In this document: positions 23,308 through 23,337 of the stretch, piece by piece
Layout of the letters: the number at the start of each line of letters is the position of its first letter
Numbering within the stretch: position 1 is the first letter of the stretch
NCBI GenBank assembly: GCA_964525945.1
Contig: CAZGKX010000045.1
Location: 1-23,337 of the forward strand
DNA length: 23,337 nucleotides
Direction: 5' to 3'
DNA from: CAZGKX01 sp964525945
GTDB taxonomy: Bacteria; Pseudomonadota; Gammaproteobacteria; Legionellales; Legionellaceae
Position numbers and translations under genes: made by a program
Notes under the pieces: model-generated
What the model saw: the letters and a program-made list of their open reading frames with translations, nothing else
What the model was told of the DNA's origin: nothing
The model's database searches: none

Positions 23308-23337
23308 ATGAAAATTCGCCCTTTACACGATCGTGTT
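23308..23337 (+). CDS. groES: Co-chaperonin GroES (first 10 codons only)
   Basis: The last 30 nt encode MKIRPLHDRV, the standard GroES N-terminus, after the ribosome site AGGAGA (23294-23299). GroES caps the GroEL chamber in protein folding. The gene leaves the window at the right edge; groEL is expected next. The heat-shock promoter 100 bp upstream supports the call. Confidence 0.93.
   Translation, partial: MKIRPLHDRV

Noticed and set aside
1..23337. CRISPR arrays, insertion sequences, prophage, tRNA or rRNA genes
   Set aside because: None seen. The only regular direct repeats are the in-gene 24-bp units, which have no spacers; no transposase or integrase-like protein is encoded.

Overview
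This 23.3 kb window looks like a chromosomal segment of a gammaproteobacterium, most plausibly from the order Legionellales (Legionella/Coxiella-like). The reasons are a GshA of the non-E. coli family paired with an E. coli-type GshB, a Com1/DsbA2-like periplasmic thiol protein, the glyQ-glyS-gmhB order, dsbD divergent from groES, and two large orphan proteins among housekeeping genes. The assignment is an inference from gene content; no rRNA or tRNA is present to confirm it. Two runs of exactly ten N (6613-6622 and 13833-13842) are scaffold gaps, so the sequence comes from a draft assembly.

Left part (1-5600, all minus strand): the 3' part of a multi-pass membrane protein that runs off the edge and carries identical 24-bp tandem repeats; glnD (nitrogen/PII signalling); a Spy/CpxP-like periplasmic chaperone; a 339-bp intergenic stretch with three perfect palindromes; and an unrecognised 397-residue protein.

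Middle (5600-18100): gshA-gshB (glutathione synthesis; gshA is broken by a gap and has an in-frame TAG just after it) converge on an mlaA-trmL pair (outer-membrane lipid asymmetry; tRNA wobble methylation). Then come uvrD and a PAS-PAS-GGDEF cyclase 10 nt apart, a DsbA-like secreted thiol oxidoreductase, REP-like palindromes, and a tightly overlapping run glyQ-glyS-gmhB-rsmJ (glycyl-tRNA synthetase, heptose phosphatase, 16S rRNA methyltransferase).

Right part (18100-23337): a monocistronic 903-residue orphan protein with its own promoter and a duplicated N-terminal module; then, on the minus strand, dsbD followed by a 57-residue PA3496-like gene and a terminator; finally a near-consensus sigma-32 promoter leading into the first 10 codons of groES.

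Functional themes are redox and envelope stress (GshA/GshB, DsbA-like, DsbD, Spy-like, GroES) and envelope maintenance (MlaA, GmhB, PA3496-like). I do not see a clear multi-gene novel system. The most interesting unknowns are the 903-residue and 397-residue orphans and the repeat-tailed membrane protein, all of which could be host-interaction proteins, though nothing in the sequence proves it.
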